A stretch of DNA of 64,000 nt from Todiramphus chloris collaris (lineage: Eukaryota > Chordata > Aves > Coraciiformes > Alcedinidae), in the NCBI GenBank assembly GCA_025345505.1, contig JANVCC010000270.1, positions 4,824,157-4,888,156 of the forward strand. Reading direction: 5' to 3'. Made by a program: the position numbers and the translations under genes. Shown one piece after another: positions 11,876 to 23,111 of the stretch; position 1 is the stretch's first letter; each line of letters opens with the position of its first letter. The notes beneath the pieces were generated by a model. It saw only the letters and a program-made list of their open reading frames with translations. It did no database searches and was not told the DNA's origin.

Positions 11876-13144
11876 TAGAAATACTAAGGACTGAGAATTG
11901 TGTGGGTACTAGTTACCTAAGTGATGTGGTATGTTTAAGATAAGTTGTGCTGTCAGCTGTTCTTGGCAAAATCACTGGTGTTGCGACGAGTGAAATTTTA
12001 AACTCTGAGTATTGGGAGTTTTTAAATGGCAGAAGTGCCCTGTATCAGGCATATCCTGACATGTCAGAACCAACATCTGAAGTATGAAGCTGCGTCGAAG
12101 AAATTTGAGGGGGACACAGGTTAAAGTGATCATAAAGGGAGTATCTGTACATTTTTCTTCTGCAGTAGATAGCTTGTATTTTACTTAAAATTGTCCCCAA
12201 GAAAAGAGAAAAGGAAGAAGTGCAAGTGCCCCCTTAAGAGCTGCTGTGTCAAATTTGAAGGATGATTTGAGTTCAGTCATTAAAGTGTGAAATGGAGGGA
12301 TTTTAGTTCTGCTTTAAATTATGCATCTCAAATTAACCTTAGCTGCAGAGTCTCTGCTGACGCCCCCGTAATGACACATTATTGGTACTAATGGCTTCTT
12401 TGTGACTCGAGATACAAACAGACATCCCAGACAGAAACAGTTTGCCTTTGAACTAAATAAAACACACAGCGTGCGTTTCTACCTCGGGTTTCTCATGACA
12501 AAGCTCTGCTCTCCTGGTGGCCACTGCTCGTGAGCTCTTCTTCCCAGTTTCCACTCACTGCTCCTTGTCCCGGCAGGCGAGGGCAGCTCGGTGAAAAGCA
12601 GCTTCACAAGCTTGGAAGAGCAGGAGAGCAGTAAATTTGGAGTGAGCATGGAGCCCGGCCAGAAGCCAAGTATTGTAGGGAACCAGGACAAAGACTGGGA
12701 TGTGGGCAGGGGAGGAGGAATCCAGCAGATGATAATCTTGGGAGGAAAAGGACCCAAAATTGTGAGGGAAATGGAGAAGAGATGCCAGGACTTACGGAGG
12801 AAATTGCTGAATAAAGGAGGGGTGGGATTAATAAATAATATATGCAGCGGTGGATTGTTAACCCCATACGTGTCCTGCTGACATGAAAAGGAATCATGTT
12901 CTTGGAGCTTTGTGCACTTCAGTTTTCCTTCTGAACGTTCTTTGAAAAGCTCCACCTCTACCCAGAATTTGACTCCTGGGTTTTGCAGCTTTCTCTGTGC
13001 CTCTGGTGTCTGTCCTGGGATGAGAGGTGTAGGAGCTGCCGTGCACGTAGCTGCTGGGCAGGCAGCACGAACGCGGCTGTGGGGTGAGAAGGCATAGCTG
13101 GGGAGCTGTGTGTGCAAGGTCCACGGAGTTTGATGTGGTGATGA
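11876..13144. other. Non-coding DNA with a chance long open frame
   Basis: Contains the longest open frame of the window (12479-13117, minus, 212 codons) and an overlapping plus frame (12591-12881). The stretch 12600-12850 is purine-rich on the plus strand with few T, which lowers stop-codon frequency in several frames. Neither protein has a recognisable domain, so they are not called as genes. Confidence 0.5.
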
Positions 13145-13216
13145 AAGAGCAACTCAGCAAGGCAGGCCCAGAATTTAGACCTGGGTTTGCCTTCCCAAAG
13201 CTACTCACTAGCTCGT
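13145..13216 (+). repeat. MIR/L3-like SINE relic
   Basis: The series AACTCAGCAAGGCAGG, CCAGAATTTAGACCTGGGTT, CTTCCCAAAG and TCACTAGCTC follows the 3' half of MIR-like elements (CACACAGCAAGT, then GGCAGAGCC, then GAACCCAGGTCTCC, then CCACTAGAC). It is heavily diverged. Confidence 0.4.
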
Positions 13217-13559
13217 AGTTTTTGTCCTCGTTTTCTCAGTGGGCTGCCAGGAGGTGGGATGTTGGCTGTCTCCCCTTCCCAGCAGCAGCTTGTTGGCTGT
13301 GACAGGAGTGATGGAGAAGTGCTCCTGCCCCATGGCTGTGTCAGGTGCCCTGTTCCAGGCTGTGTGTGACGTTCTGTACGGATCTGCTCTCAGCAGGGAG
13401 TGCTGGGGAGTAACTCGTTGTGTGGTACTCTGGATCTGAAGCAGGATGGCATTTGAGTGTGTAGAATCAAATACAAAAAAAGGCTTCAGATGCCTCCTTT
13501 GTATTCCTCAAAGGAACCGTGTTCCTGAACTGGGACCCAAAACTTTATTGAAAGAGGTA
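13217..13559. other. Non-coding DNA, nothing recognised
   Basis: Short overlapping frames only. A pyrimidine tract ending in TTTTCTCAG near 13238 resembles a splice acceptor, but no donor or open frame supports an exon. Confidence 0.5.
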
Positions 13560-13960
13560 GATATGCTCTATGTCCCCTTTACTAATGCATTACAGATATC
13601 TGTATGAATAATTACACCACCATTTGAGATTGCCACAGTAATAGAACAGAAAGCGTTTTGTCAGTTTGCTTTTCTGCTCCTTTTTGTTGATTGAGGAATT
13701 TATTGATTTCTGCCGTTAATTTAGAGTAGGTATCTTAAGCATTGTTGCAAATTAGAAAGGCTCTGCTGTACGTTAATAAGCTGTTGAGAACAGTAATGGA
13801 ATGAAAAGAATTCAGAATTCAGTAATAACACTCTAAGAAGTTGGGGCCTAGAACATGTATCTAATATTTTGCATCAAATAGGTTCGTAAAAGATCAGAGC
13901 CTTTGTTTGTTCTAATTGTTAACTCAGAGAAAGCACTCATTTAATATTCCTTATGAATAG
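13560..13960. promoter_or_regulatory. Possible conserved non-coding block
   Basis: AT-rich, unique, CpG-poor sequence with dispersed TTAAT-type motifs (for example GCCGTTAATTTAG near 13715) and no microsatellite. Composition resembles vertebrate conserved non-coding DNA. Untested. Confidence 0.2.
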
Positions 13961-16458
13961 CCTAATAATGCGTTGGAAAAAAACTGGAAAATGAAGGCAG
14001 CCTCAGATCTTCCACTGTATTTGGAGTTAACCTGGAGCTGACGGGAGTCAGTGGGGATATGTTGTGTGAATTGCACGGCAGAGCCTTGCTGCTAGAGAGA
14101 CAGCAGTCCTTCTGAAACCACACACGACAAAATAGTAAACTTGTGAAAACACAGACAGGTGTGATCCAAGAGACCTGAAGTAGGAATTGTATAAAATTCC
14201 ACGTGCATCTGCCCACAAAATGCTTCCATATTTCTTCGTTCAAATTTCTTCTTGCTGTCTTTGATTTTTCTGTATTATTTGTGTTTAATTCACTAACCTG
14301 TTTGCTCATTCTCTTTTCCAGCCTTCAGAAGTAGCTGGTTTATGTGTATCCTGGAATGTGTGTGAAATAGGAGAGCTTAACAATTGTTAGGTCAGTGTCA
14401 TTATGATCCTTTTTCAGGGCTGTTTTTCTCCCATTTTCCAGCTACAATTTGTCATAACACTTGAATTGGCATCGTGTGTTTTGCTTGGTACTACTGTTTT
14501 AGCCATGCTTGGGGCATACGTTTTCATAGGTATTTCTGGGCCCAGTTCTGGAGGCAGTGATAGGATGGCTGGTACTGAGTCTCAGTCCATCGGGTTGCGT
14601 TGTCTTCTGAGTGTTGGTGACATGTCATGTCTGATGCACCGACCTCCTCAGCCTTGTGCTTCTTGCTGTGCACTCAAAGTTCATTTGTCTGTGTACACAT
14701 TGACATCATTGGTAACAGAAAGAACATGAAATCCAGCGGGTGCTCAGGATGCATTTATTTTTTGCCTTTTCTTGTTTGGTTTAGTTATGGTGCAAGTTGG
14801 GTGTTTTGCAGTTCCTTTTTTTTTTTCAGCTGGGTGTTTTTTCTTTTCCATTGATGACTAAAGGGAGGGCTGTTGTGCTGTCAGTCAAAACCTCTGCTCA
14901 TCCCCATGAGCCTTGTCCTAAAAGCAGTGTCTGCTTCTTACCTTGCCTTTTTCCAAGGCCTTGCAGACAGCTTCTCCCTTGTAGTGCCAATGCTTGTGCC
15001 GTTGGCCGCCTCTGTTGGGAGACAAGAGTCGTGCCATCAGAGGCAGGTACTTCTGCCTCCCAGCCACCCGTGATGTCCCAGTTTTACTGGGCAAAAGAAT
15101 TCATCTGGCTATAGACACATCCTCTTTATTAGTCTAGGTCTCAGTCCTAGTTGTAAGGAACTGTTACCATTCTGGGCTTAATTCGAGGTGCCTTGCCCAG
15201 TTGTCATGATACAAAATGAGCTACAAAACTGCTGCACAGGGGGATGTAGAATAGCTGTCTCAGTCTGGAGAGTGCTGTAGGAAATTGTTCCACTTAACTG
15301 TTGTTATGTGTAACACCTACGGTGACTGTAAATGAGGGATATTAGAGGAGGAAAAAAATCATATTATTTCAGTTAGTTTACCTTGTGTATATTTGACAGC
15401 CCTCTGTGTATAGTCAGTTACATCATTTCATGGGGTAAGATTTCTCTTCATTTGTGTGGCTCTTTCTCTCAGCAATAGGGAAAGAAAATACATTAAGGAT
15501 CAGAAAATGTGACTAAAGCCAGGAAAAATTGTCAGCAACCTCAAGAAGAGTTCTAGGTATGTCGAACTGCTTTTGACTCATCATCCAAAAGCAACTCAGT
15601 TGCAGCATACCAGTGCCCTTTTGGGGTACATTCCAAGATGCTGTGATTGTACTCAGCTAGGAAATAAAAGGATTGATAGCAAGCCCAACACATCCTTTCT
15701 TCTCACGACAGGTTCACTGATGGCCACTGGCGCACTAGCAGCTCACAGGTCAGAGTAAACACCACAGGTACCTAGTCGTGGAAGTTTTTGTCCCCATTGT
15801 AGCATGTGTTTGGGATTACACTGGGTGTTTGCACCCATACTCACTGGGAAAGGAGAGATGTTCTTCCTTGTTCTCCTTCCCCTCTCTCTTGCCTTTATGC
15901 TTTCACCTTGAGCTGAGGCTGGGCTGTTTGGTGTCTTTCCAAGGAACGGGGCAGGGAGAGCATGCCTAGCCAAAAAGATAAGAGAAGAGGTCATTTTGAG
16001 ACACCAGTGTTACATGAGGTGCATGTTTGGGTGCGTATCCTGTTTAGGAACTAATAAAGAGCAGGGTTTTCCCTGGGTGTGTGTCAGGTGCCCTTCTGCA
16101 TCGGGGTTGCGGTGGAGCTGAGCGTGGGCTTTCTTTTCCACGAGGGAAGACCCTGTGCTTCTGCTGTGTTTTGGGAGCCTGCCATGGCAGTGAGTCAGTC
16201 ACCTGTGTGCGTGGTGCCGGTGTGGTTTTTTTTTCATCTACCTTCCGTGGTTAACTGAAGCTCTGTGACTTTTTAACCTGCTGTCCGTAGGCCGTTGTTT
16301 TACAAGCTCATTAAGGTGGCCAGGATGGTGACGGCAGCAGTCCTGCCCCCCACCCCCCGTGGGTACTCATTAGATGTCTTCCTTGTGCTGACATAAGCGT
16401 TGTGTAGTCATGCTCTGAGCCAGGTCTGGGAAAGGAGCCAAGTATAAAATAATCCCTG
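13961..16458. other. Non-coding DNA with an isolated acceptor-like site
   Basis: Holds a strong acceptor-like sequence (CATTCTCTTTTCCAG ending at 14321) whose downstream sequence has stops in all frames and no strong donor. The open frames at 14403-15114 are hydrophobic because the plus strand is T-rich. No gene is called. Confidence 0.5.
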
Positions 16459-16474
16459 AAAAAAAAAAAAAAAA
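16459..16474 (+). repeat. Poly(A) run
   Basis: Sixteen consecutive A. No retrotransposed body is recognisable upstream, so it is treated as a homopolymer and not as a processed pseudogene tail. Confidence 0.7.
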
Positions 16475-16980
16475 GGTATTTTTTCAGCAGGATCTGTTCC
16501 CGGATCTAGCTCACCATCGCTCTCACACCAGCCTGGAAGGTGTGAGGGTTTGTACTGGTGCAGGGGGAGGTGGTCAGGGGCTGGCAGCAGGGCCACTGGC
16601 TGCTCTCGTGGCATTAGCCTGAAGAAACGGGGCTCCTGTGGGCATGCTGCCTGTCTTTGCTCGAGTCCGGTGGCCTGGCTGTGCCTCCGATAACTTCTGA
16701 AGCTGCAAGGTGGTTTTGGCTACGTGTACCCAAAAGGCAGTGTTTGAAGGTGTCATGAACCCAAACCCCGACCCAAACTCTTCCCCAGCGACAGAAAGTT
16801 GTTATCAGGGGCTGAGATGCTGACCTTGTCAGGCAGCCTCTTGCAGCACCATCCTGCTGGCCCACTTTGGGTTGAACTGCCCTCGTTTTGTGGGGGCTGA
16901 CTCCATCTCAAGGGGCAGGAGCAGTTCGCCTCCTGGGTCCTGGCTGCTCGGGGGGCTGCACTGCCAGTTGTGAGGTGGGG
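16475..16980. other. Non-coding DNA, nothing recognised
   Basis: GC-moderate unique sequence with overlapping antisense frames of 60-131 codons and no domain. Confidence 0.5.
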
Positions 16981-17063
16981 TCCCTTTTTCTTTTCCCCTT
17001 TTCCCTTTTTCTTTCCCCATTCCCCCCCCCCCCCTTTTTTTTTTTTTCCCTTTTCTCTTCCAG
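16981..17063 (+). repeat. Long polypyrimidine tract
   Basis: About 80 bases of almost pure C and T, interrupted by a single A near 17019, with a run of C followed by a run of T, ending in CTCTTCCAG. It is approximately mirror-symmetric (CCCTTTTTC, CTTTTCCCC, TTTTCCC), which is the type of sequence that can form triplex DNA. The end also fits a splice acceptor, but no exon follows that can be supported. Confidence 0.75.
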
Positions 17064-18339
17064 TTCCCTCTAGGGATCCAAAGTCATGGAAGCTGGGAAA
17101 GTTAGGAGTCTTGCCTCCTTTCAGCTTTTTTTTTTTTTGGGTGGCCAACTATTTAACCCTGAAATCAAACAGGTCTTCCTACCCCCACTTCCACACAACT
17201 TCACTTGAACATCTTTAACATCTTGGTGCCTTTTTGTGTCCAGTTTCCTCCTCCGTGGGCTGTGCTGCTCTTTGCCTGGCGTGCCTGGGTTTCACCTGCC
17301 CAGGCTGTCCCGCTGCACGGGCAGCCCTGCTCCACACCCCCGGCGAGGAGCTGATACCAGGACCCACGTTGTGGTTTCCTGCTGTTTTGCTTTGTAACCA
17401 GTCCACTGGTAAATATAGCTTGTGTGTGGTTATAAATTCATTCTCTCATTAGAGGCGGTTGTTGTGCAATAATTCTGTAGAAATTACAACGGAGGATTGT
17501 TGTGGATAGATTTGTCGTTGTTGTTTTGTTTATTTATTTATTTCTTGTGCCCTGCAGGGGGAAGGGTGGGTTTGGGTACCTGCCCCAGCTGAGATCAGAG
17601 CCACAAGCAGATGTTGGGATTCAGTGTGGGCACAAACACCGTTGACTTTTATGTGGCTCCGTTTGCAGGGCTATGCAGGCAATCAAAGGGGACCTGTGCT
17701 GTTCAGATGCTATTTATTCTTGCTTTGCTCTGTGGGCAGACATGCTGGCCTCCCTTGCAGGTCTGTTACTGTATGTGTGTTTATCCTGAACTAGACCCCT
17801 TCCATCTCTTTGAAGGTGTCAATGGGATGCTTCCTGAATTCCTCATTATGTCTCTGGCTGCTTCCAGTCCTGCTCCCTGGATGGGGCTCTCCAGGTCCAG
17901 GTCCTGCTGCCTGGCTGAGGCAGAAGTGCTCAGGTGCTCCTCAGAGGTCTTCCCTTCAGATGGGATCCCCTCCCTCTGTTTGGATGTGGAATTAGAATAA
18001 GAGTGGGGTTTTCATTGGGTTTTTCCCCCACCTAGTCCTTTCATTTTAAATTCCAGTCAAGCAGATCCAGAGCAACGTTTCTCGTCCCTGCTGAGCTCTC
18101 ATTTTCCTCCCATCCATCCCTCCTTTAATTTTACACTATCCCCTGCGCTGTGTTTGCAGGCCATATGTGTCCTTTGAACTCTGAAGAAGCTGTGCCAAGA
18201 GGAAGCCTCCCTCTCCTCCCCTCCTCCCATCGTGGAGCCGCTCTTAGATAATTGCAATTAGCACACGGTGCGGAGCAAACCCAGAAGCCAAGTTGGTGGG
18301 TGAGTGTCTGCCTGTTTCCTGAGCTTCAGAAACCCTTCG
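17064..18339. other. Non-coding DNA, nothing recognised
   Basis: Contains a T run near 17126-17138 and a TTTA microsatellite (about 17528-17544). The stretch 17226-17262 weakly resembles an antisense MIR core (GTCCAGTTTCCTCCTCCGTG). Frames of up to 129 codons lack features. Confidence 0.45.
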
Positions 18340-18660
18340 CGCTCGTGGCCTTCGCTCTTTAAAACCCCGGCGGTTCCTTGAGTCTGAAGGAGCTGTCCCT
18401 GCTCTGGGAGGCGTTCAGATCCCCAGCGTGCCCCCCTGGCCCGTGGCGAGGCTCGGGGCCAGCTGGAGAGGCTGGCAGGGGGCCGTGGCTCTGGCACAGC
18501 CGCTGCGGAGGAAGGTGGAGCTGCCCCTCGGCGCGTTACCGCGCTCGGCAGGAGCGGGATGGGGATGAACGGCTTCGTGCTGCGGTGGGACGAGCCCTTG
18601 AGCTCTGGCCCTGGGGAGAGGTGGGCAGGTTCCCACCCGAGTGGGAAAGGTGAATCTCGC
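18340..18660. promoter_or_regulatory. CpG-rich segment, possible CpG island
   Basis: Dense CpG (GGCGAGGCTCGGGG, CCTCGGCGCGTTACCGCGCT) over about 300 bases, in contrast to AT-rich DNA immediately downstream. It might be an orphan CpG island or an unannotated start site. No initiator, TATA box or coding start could be linked to it. Confidence 0.35.
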
Positions 18661-18859
18661 CCCGCTAAGCAAAAAGTGGAGGGAGTTGCTGCTCATCATT
18701 CCCGACCATCAGGCTGGACCAACAGCCTGCTCGGCCGGAGCAGGGATCGCCATCCTCCTGGGCTTCGGTTTGCAAGGGGATCGTCCTCTGGGGAGAAGGG
18801 GTCCCTTCCCCTTCAGCCTCTGAGAAGTGCATCAAACCAGGTTTCTGACCTCATTTCTC

Positions 18860-19140
18860 AAAGGAGTTTTACATGGGGAGAAATAGGAGTATTAATTAGC
18901 ACCTCATTAAGTACTTGTAGTCAAGTATGGTAATTTTCTTGGAAGGGTAATGTGTTAGATGAATAAAAATACTCTCCATTGAAAAAATGAATACAAAAAG
19001 ATTTTAAACCACAAAGATTATTGTACATTTCTGAAAAATTAATGTGATTAAAGTGAAATGTATTTACTAAATTAAAAAGGCCCTGTTAGGCTGTTTAACT
19101 TGTTGATCTCTAATAATTATTCTCAAATCTAGTGCTTCAG
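18860..19140. promoter_or_regulatory. AT-rich block, possibly conserved
   Basis: Strongly AT-rich unique sequence with TATTAATTAGC near 18888, TAATAATTATTC near 19110 and several AATTAAT-like motifs. It resembles conserved developmental non-coding DNA by composition only. Confidence 0.25.
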
Positions 19141-20913
19141 GAACTCAACCTTACCTGCAGGGACAAGAAATTATTAGGTTTGAGTTGTGGCTGTGGCCAT
19201 TCTTTTTTTTTTTTTCCTTTTTCTGATGTCTTGGAGGTTGGTCACAATGAAAGATGAGACCCTAGACAAGGTAGAGTGGTCATCAGAAATGATACAGAGA
19301 TTTCTTTCTTGTGTTTGATTAACGTGACCTACCAGTGTGCTGATTTGTAGATTTATTGCTGAGAAGAAATACTATCAAGGATATTTTCTCCTGTCCCTTT
19401 TGCCTGTGACATGATACAGGTTGTGTCTGCTAGGATCACAGAGGCTTCCTTCAGTTACTTCATGTGACTTCACAAAAGTTAAATTGTTTTTCCCCTGCAC
19501 GTAGTTTGCCCCTTAGATTAGTTTTGGATCAGGCATTTCCTTAACTCTCTACTGAGCAGCTCCACTTTCAAATACTTAATGATAATTGCTCTGTGTGTTA
19601 TGGAAGACAATAAAATAAATGGTTGGAGCTGGAAACATAACCCAGACCCATGGGTTTGCCGTAGTCACTGCTGAAGTTCATGTTTTTCTTTAGGGAGGGC
19701 ACAACAATGATAAGATAGCTCGGTGTAAATGGAGCAGGTACTGGGTTTACAGCAGCCTGTTTCAAGAAGTTTTGGGTTTGTCACATTAGGAACGGAAGCA
19801 CTTGCTCACCAGTCTCATCACAAATATTGCAGGTGGTTTTCTCCCATCCTTCTTGGCTTATTCCCTTGGTAGGGATACCTTCAGGGCAGGTGTCTGGTAC
19901 TTGAGTCCACCCAGACGCTTGTTCCTTGTAATGGATCTGCGGTACAGCTGCAGGGGATGCTAGCAGTCAGTTCTCATGCCATTTTTTATGGTTTAGGTCT
20001 CTGAGATCCATACAACCTTTTGAAAATAGTATTAAAAGTTGCCCAGCACGCTAACGCGGAGTGTCTGGGAGTGTGGGTGCCATACCATGCTCTCTCAGCT
20101 GCCCTCTGAACTCTCGGGCTATTTGATGTTGATGTCTGCCTGTTTTCTTTTCATCACGAGAATAATCTTTACACATCTAATTCTCCACCCTTGTGTTCTC
20201 CTTTCAGCTTTGCCACTCTTGTCATATGGCAGCTCTGACAGGCTTAGGCATTTGGGGTGATGGCTGCTGCCTGGTGGTGATAGTGGCCTTGATTTCTGAT
20301 GTATCTGATGGTGCTTTTCTCAGACACTGTACCCCAGTCACCCATCTCATTCAAGCAGTGTTTGTGTGAGAAAGACATTTTCCTTGTCTTTGGCATGTTT
20401 GCAGAGTCTGCAATGACCGGATACTTGCCTGTTGAAGGTTTTGAGGCATCTGTCCTTTTGTTTGAGAAGATGCTGGTGGCCAGGGCTTCTTGGTGGTACA
20501 TGAGAACAGCTCCAGTAGGCAGCTCCAGAGTTCAAGGAGCCTGTCGTCCGTGTGGGGTGGAGCCCCTGCACATTTACGTGAGCTCTGGTGTTATTCTACA
20601 AAGTGCCTCCCAAGATGAATGGTCCGCGCTGCCGTAATGTTCCACTGTATGATTAATAGTCTTTTCTGGTCTTAAACGAGACCAAATCTATCCGTTGACT
20701 TACCTTGAAAATCCTCTTAGTGCAAATGATCTCATTTTCCAAACCACCTTCTGAGGTTACGGCTCGAAGGCAAGCACCCAACTGGAGTCTGCTGCTGTGG
20801 TGACAGCCTCCAGGCTGGCCCTGCAGATGTGCCTCTGCAAAACCCCATCTCCCCTGGCTCCCAGCCCTTGCTCTTTGGCATTGTTTTCCCCACCTCTCGC
20901 AGAGGACACGGGC
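19141..20913. other. Non-coding DNA, nothing recognised
   Basis: A T run lies at about 19202-19215. The frames at 20039-20637 overlap on both strands. No gene, RNA or named repeat seen. Confidence 0.5.
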
Positions 20914-20940
20914 TTATTTTATTTTATTTTATTTTATTTT
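20914..20940 (+). repeat. (TTTTA)n microsatellite
   Basis: About five pentamer units TTATT/TTTTA, grading into GGTTTGGTTT. The sequence is unambiguous. Confidence 0.85.
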
Positions 20941-21919
20941 GGTTTGGTTTAGAATTGTGGTATTGCAGCTATAAATCTGCACGAATTGCACAGGCATGAC
21001 AGAGAGGAGATCTGAGCAACGGTGCCTCGAACTTTTTCTCGGTATTTCCCTGGAATTCTGGCTGACAATCGTCCCCTTAATACCAACGGGTTATTTGCAA
21101 GGAGCTCTGTTTAAGCTGGCAAATTACTGTGGCATTGTGCGAGACTCACCGTTGCTGGAGAGTAAAGAGCAGAGCGGCATTTATGATGATAAAATAATTC
21201 CAGGTCATGTCTTCGTTTCCTTTGTGCAGTTTTGCTTTTATTATTGGTGCTGAAGTGGCTCTCGGGGCGCCGGTGAGGAAAGCTGGCTGTACCCCTTTTT
21301 TTTTTTTTTTTTTTTTTTGTTGTTGGGCTCCCAGCTGGAAACCCCTCCCTCGATTTTCCATTGATAAAAGTGTCACAAAGGGAATCTAGAGCAGAGGAAT
21401 AGGCGGAAATAGAACAATGTGAAGCCTTGGACTCGAATCACAAAAGGAGTTAACTAATGTAGATGCAGCACGGGATGAGCTGCTGCTCCTTTCACGACCG
21501 GGTTCATTTAACTGTGGTCTTAGCGTCCGTGGCTGCCCTCAAAGCCATGTAACAAATCAGCTATTTATTGTCTTGTCACTGTGGAGGCTCTTTGAAAGGG
21601 GATCGCAGAGCGTTCCCTTCTCTCCCTTTCTAAAGAGCACTTCATCTGACCTTCAAGAATTCAGAGTCGCTACAGGGGCCAAAAAACCTCGCGTACGAGA
21701 ATGCTTTTAGTGTTCATTTCTAAAATACATCCTTCACCGATAAAATAAAGGCGTGACATTTATAGAGCTCTGATAAGGAACACAGCAGTGGAACAGGCCC
21801 AGCTCTCCTACTGTTCCAATTAAGGGCAGGCGGTCTCAAGGAGAGAAGCAGCAGGCTGGTGAGGTGTGCAGGTTAACAAACGTGCTCCACTCTTCCTGCA
21901 GTGCTGGAAAAGCTTTGAG
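20941..21919. other. Non-coding DNA with a 23-base T run
   Basis: Holds a poly(T) at 21296-21318. The remainder is unique. The 85-codon frame at 20996-21253 has no recognisable domain. The stretch directly before the CR1 copy shows nothing further. Confidence 0.5.
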
Positions 21920-22260
21920 GAATCGGACACAGAATGGTCCTGGTTGGAAGGGACCCCTGGGGATGGTCTAGTCCAACGCCCCTGCTCCAACAGGGTCACC
22001 CAGAGTGGGGACCCCGGATCTCCACATCCAGGTGGGTTTGGGATCTCTCCGGAGAAGGAGACTCCACAGCCTCTCTGGGCAGCCTGGCACAGGCTCCAGC
22101 ACCCTCACACCGAAGCTGCTTTTCCTTGTGGTCAGATGGAAACTCCTGGCCTCCAGTTGGTGCCTGTGGCCCCTTGTCCTGTCTGGGCAACACTGAAAAG
22201 ACTCTGGCCCCATCCTCTTGACACCTGCCCTTTGGCTATTGATCAGCATTGATAAGATAA
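21920..22260 (-). mobile_element. CR1 LINE fragment, 5'-truncated
   Basis: The plus strand carries the reverse complement of a CR1 3' end: GAATCGGACACAGAATGG, GGTTGGAAGGGACC, AGCCTCTCTGGGCAGCC, then CCCCTTGTCCTGTCTGGG and a TTGATAAGATAATTGATAAG tail. CR1 is the dominant LINE of bird genomes, and most copies are short 3' fragments like this one of about 340 bases. The internal wording (GGTCACCCAGAG, CTCCGGAGAAGGAGACTCC) fits subfamilies of the CR1-X/Y type from memory, but the exact subfamily is not certain. The element contains no intact reverse transcriptase, and the open frames over it are not genes. Confidence 0.92.
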
Positions 22261-22882
22261 TTGATAAGAATATTTTGCAAGCATGGAGAGGTAACTTTGT
22301 AGGACTTGCTCCAGTTAAGTTACTGAGGGTGCTCGGTGCTCCTTCAGAGCGTTTGGAGGGGGACTATGACTTGGGCTTTGTTCTCTTAGGGGGTAAGTTT
22401 ATACTTTCTCTATGACTCTTTTAACATAACTAAGCCAAGAGCTTCTCTTGCTGCTGTCTTTGGCAGAACAGCAGAGGGGTGTTTGTTACCTGCATGGTCA
22501 CCTCCCCGTTGTGTCCCGTAGGTGTCTGGGGTGGTGGTTGTTCCTGTGTATAGCAGGAATCTGTCGTGTAAAGAGCAAGTTGGTGCCATCTGCTTGGCCT
22601 GTCCTTGTGTTACTGCAAGGGTAGAAAGGAAAACGTCCGAAGGAGCAAACGATCAAGGAGGAAGACTGGAAGTAGTGTTTGGATTTAATGGGCACTTCCA
22701 ATCTCTTCATCTTCCCCTATAAATCAGCTGTTGTGTTTCATGTTGGGTTTTTCTCATGAAATTTTTACTGGGCCATCCTTCCTTCAAGCAGAAGGAAATG
22801 CAAGTGGCAAAAATACTTTTAGCTGAAAAAAGTAAAGTTGCATTTCTGCTTGCTGCCACACTGAACAGCATGGTGTTTCTGT
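22261..22882. other. Non-coding DNA, nothing recognised
   Basis: Unique sequence between the CR1 copy and the minisatellite. No supported feature. Confidence 0.5.
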
Positions 22883-23111
22883 GCAGAGGGGTGGAGGGAC
22901 ATGCCAGTGCCATGGAGAGGGGTGGAGGGACATGCCAGTGCCATGCAGAGGGGTGGATGAAGGTGCCAGTTCCATGCAGAGGGGTGGATGAAGGTGCCAG
23001 TTCCATGCAGAGGGGTGGATGAAGGTGCCAGTTCCATGCAGAGGGGTGGATGAAGGTGCCATTTCCATGCAGAGGAATAGATGAAGGTGCTATTTCCATG
23101 CAGAGGAAAGG
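22883..23111 (+). repeat. 31-bp minisatellite, seven units
   Basis: Seven head-to-tail 31-base units start GCAGAGGGGTGGA and end CCAT, followed by a 12-base partial unit. Units 1-2 share a GGGACATGCCAGTGCC form. Units 3-5 are identical with GATGAAGGTGCCAGTTCC. Units 6-7 degrade toward the 3' edge (CATTTCC, then GGAATAGATG). The order of variants suggests expansion in the middle with decayed edges. Three overlapping minus-strand frames stay open through it (22707-23120, 22784-23068, 22819-23037) because the unit has no stop in those frames. Confidence 0.95.

Noticed and set aside
16459-16474. Poly(A) tail of a processed pseudogene
   Set aside because: No transcript-like body or target duplication is recognisable; processed pseudogenes are also rare in birds.
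21421-21450. tRNA B-box-like ACTCGAATC
   Set aside because: No A box, anticodon stem or acceptor stem can be folded around it.
22883-23111. CRISPR-like array
   Set aside because: Units are 31 bases head to tail with no variable spacers, and the host is a vertebrate, so this is a minisatellite.
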